From: Pedobacter panaciterrae
GTDB lineage: Bacteria; Bacteroidota; Bacteroidia; Sphingobacteriales; Sphingobacteriaceae
NCBI RefSeq assembly: GCF_001636695.1
Contig: NZ_LGEL01000023.1
Coordinates: 1 to 64,000, forward strand
Direction: 5' to 3'
Length of the DNA: 64,000 nt
The translations under genes were made by a program, and so were the position numbers. Below are positions 63,601 to 64,000 of this stretch, one piece after another. Position 1 is the first letter of the stretch, and the number at the start of each line of letters is the position of its first letter. The notes beneath the pieces are model-generated. The model was not told the origin of the DNA. It searched no databases and saw nothing but the letters and a program-made list of their open reading frames with translations.

Positions 63601-63722
63601 ACGCTCACTCCTGCCAGTGGAGTTTGCAATTCCTTATTTAATATTGTCCCTGTAACATTCTTTTGCTGAGCAAACGCTGTAAGGCACAATAGCAATAATA
63701 TATGGGTTAAAAATAGTTTCAT
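60645..63722 (-). CDS. SusC/RagA-family TonB-dependent outer membrane transporter
   Basis: The 1025-residue protein has a signal peptide (about 19 residues), a CarboxypepD_reg-like domain (residues about 20-100; GVSVKSATQQVTTDKEGKFS), the plug with the SusC signature (VIDGIPT, IESIQVLKDASSASIYGSR) and a 22-strand barrel with the final aromatic (ATLGLDLSF). It imports oligosaccharides with TonB energy. It is the first gene of the locus, preceded by operators. Confidence 0.95.
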   Translation of the reverse strand: MKLFLTHILLLLCLTAFAQQKNVTGTILNKELQTPLAGVSVKSATQQVTTDKEGKFSISANTNDILNISYVGMKPESIRVPEDGSPITVALEYQSGSLSEVVVTGYQTQKKADLTGAVSVVKMEDIKSVRVGNPVKSLQGRIPGVTINTDGSPGGSATVRIRGVGTLGNNDPLYVIDGIPTKRGLQELNQDDIESIQVLKDASSASIYGSRSANGVIIITTKKAKKGVSRVDVNGSSSVQYYTSPIDMLNTNDRGKAYWQAAVNDRLNPNNNQIYKYDWNNNFDNPVLNAVILPEYIDAAKTMRPANTNWYDEISQASVIQNYNISLSNGGEKTNTFFSLGYLQNNGIVRETQAKKLNARINTDFNFFNGKLKIGENLNATYATNALIPTGDVLFTALVQQRIVPIHTVDGGWGGPAPGMTDRHNPVRLIEDNKQNRNYFGRIIGNVFADLTIIPNLHFRTSLGLDYNGTYSRTLRKSYVSGFLKDESNLAQNNQDYDGNVLWQNQINYAVDVRKHHIDLLLGQESIKFMNQGFFGSRQGLALEDIDYAYLDVGTANINNGGSGSASSLLSYFAKANYSYDGKYLASLTIRRDGSSRFGTDNQYGTFPAGSIGWRISQEKFMKSLPFISDLKLRVSYGNTGNQEIGNYDTYDLYRAIYGTDHVFDRDGGTAYDIGGTVTGTLPSGFVKIQRGNSSLKWESTKELNYGLDFGLFNQLISGSFEYFVKNTSDILIRPGYLAVIGEGGFQTFNGASMRNKGFEALVTYDKRINSDWNLTVSANASKYVNKVTKLPSSVLTAYPGNGTDQVIIGQAITSTFGYVADGLFQNEDEIANSPAQPGKGLGRIRYRDLNGDNIINDRDQKYINSGVPDFVYGLNFNIKYKDFDFSAFFQGVQGINVYNSYKTFTDFSSLWPGSNWGNRALNAWTPSNNNSTIPALTLANNNNEGRTSTYFVENGSYLKLRNLQIGYNLKNVLHSIKLGNARVFVQALNLLTIKSKNYTAPDPENPGNGYPQPVIATLGLDLSF

Positions 63723-63854
63723 AATTTTTAGGTTTTATATACAATTGAATTACATGCGATCATAGATAGAGTCGCTCTAAGGCGAATTGCCTGAGTTGAT
63801 TAAATGTTTCATACTTGTCTATATATTTGGTTATTAATATTTTACAGTGAAATA

Positions 63855-63874
63855 AATCACTTTAAACGTTTAAA
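63855..63874. promoter_or_regulatory. LacI-type operator, copy 1
   Basis: AATCACTTTAAACGTTTAAA contains the perfect palindrome TTTAAACGTTTAAA (63861-63874). Central CG in an A/T palindrome is typical of LacI-family sites. Confidence 0.75.
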
Positions 63875-63889
63875 TTTTTAATCCCTAAA

Positions 63890-63909
63890 AATCACTTTAA
63901 ACGTTTAAA
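63890..63909. promoter_or_regulatory. LacI-type operator, copy 2
   Basis: Exact second copy of the same 20 bases, 35 bases from the first, between SusC and the partial LacI gene. Confidence 0.75.
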
Positions 63910-63923
63910 GTAAAAGCAAAAAA

Positions 63924-64000
63924 TTAAACTTCTTTACAGGATTGGCCAATAATAAGATCAGCTTCTAAGCTGACCTGCTTGCTGACTTTCATATTATCCA
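63924..64000 (-). CDS. LacI-family transcriptional regulator (C-terminal fragment, window edge)
   Basis: Only the last 24 residues are visible: KVSKQVSLEADLIIGQSC, then KEV and a stop at 63924. The LEADLIIGQSC end is typical for LacI-family proteins. The rest lies beyond 64000. It reads toward SusC and probably controls it through the two operators. Confidence 0.7.
   Translation of the reverse strand, partial: DNMKVSKQVSLEADLIIGQSCKEV

Noticed and set aside
1-64000. CRISPR array, rRNA, tRNA or prophage
   Set aside because: No regularly spaced repeats, no T-loop/acceptor patterns of tRNA and no phage structural genes were seen on reading both strands.

Overview
The window looks like a chromosomal segment of a Bacteroidota bacterium of the Sphingobacteriaceae type (Pedobacter or Mucilaginibacter-like). 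The support is a SusC/SusD pair with a GH32 enzyme, a LigD in the Bacteroidota domain order (phosphoesterase, ligase, polymerase), many small proteins of the kind seen in that family, almost no Shine-Dalgarno sequences, and A+T-rich spacers. No rRNA, tRNA or CRISPR array was seen. The species is inference.

Region 1 (about 0.1-33.8 kb) is a dense block of stress and maintenance genes. It holds manganese catalase, Hsp20, two Fpg/Nei-type DNA glycosylases, LigD, two DJ-1/PfpI proteins, a general-stress SDR, YciF-like ferritin-fold, DUF2383, DUF4142, DUF3175, DUF421, YtxH, SpoIIAA-like and PRC-barrel proteins, a YihY/BrkB membrane protein, an MscS channel, a low-affinity iron permease homologue, an ECF sigma factor and a lone receiver protein. 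Many very small, acidic or lysine-rich, probably disordered proteins lie among them. Several genes are decayed: a methyltransferase, a SemiSWEET transporter and a second CinA copy. Short genes below 60 codons are added at 13621, 22200, 25413 and 32644.

Region 2 (34.1-48.2 kb) carries gap, a broken SDR gene, an RND efflux system (DUF420 protein, adaptor, HAE1 permease, TolC-like lipoprotein) behind a TetR gene, a GlxA-type AraC regulator, a diheme cytochrome c peroxidase, a heme oxygenase, and a four-gene membrane-protein operon. A palindromic operator is repeated twice between tetR and the efflux operon. A third, slightly diverged copy sits just before the membrane-protein operon, which suggests one TetR regulon on both strands.

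Region 3 (48.2-50.9 kb) is a graveyard of mobile DNA: a 143-bp MITE-like element with 23-bp terminal inverted repeats, a partial second copy, IS21-like end repeats, and a large serine recombinase that lacks its catalytic domain. A solo inverted-repeat end of the same type lies at 34.05 kb. A diverged copy of the recombinase tail lies at 0.2 kb.

Region 4 (50.9-64 kb) is a fructan/polyol utilisation locus, all on the minus strand: a LacI-type regulator (C-terminus only), twin palindromic operators, SusC, SusD, a hairpin, ROK kinase, sugar-porter MFS, two tandem medium-chain polyol dehydrogenases, a mannitol-dehydrogenase-family oxidoreductase and a secreted GH32 enzyme. The enzymes can all be read as converging on fructose and then fructose 6-phosphate. 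That reading is inference.
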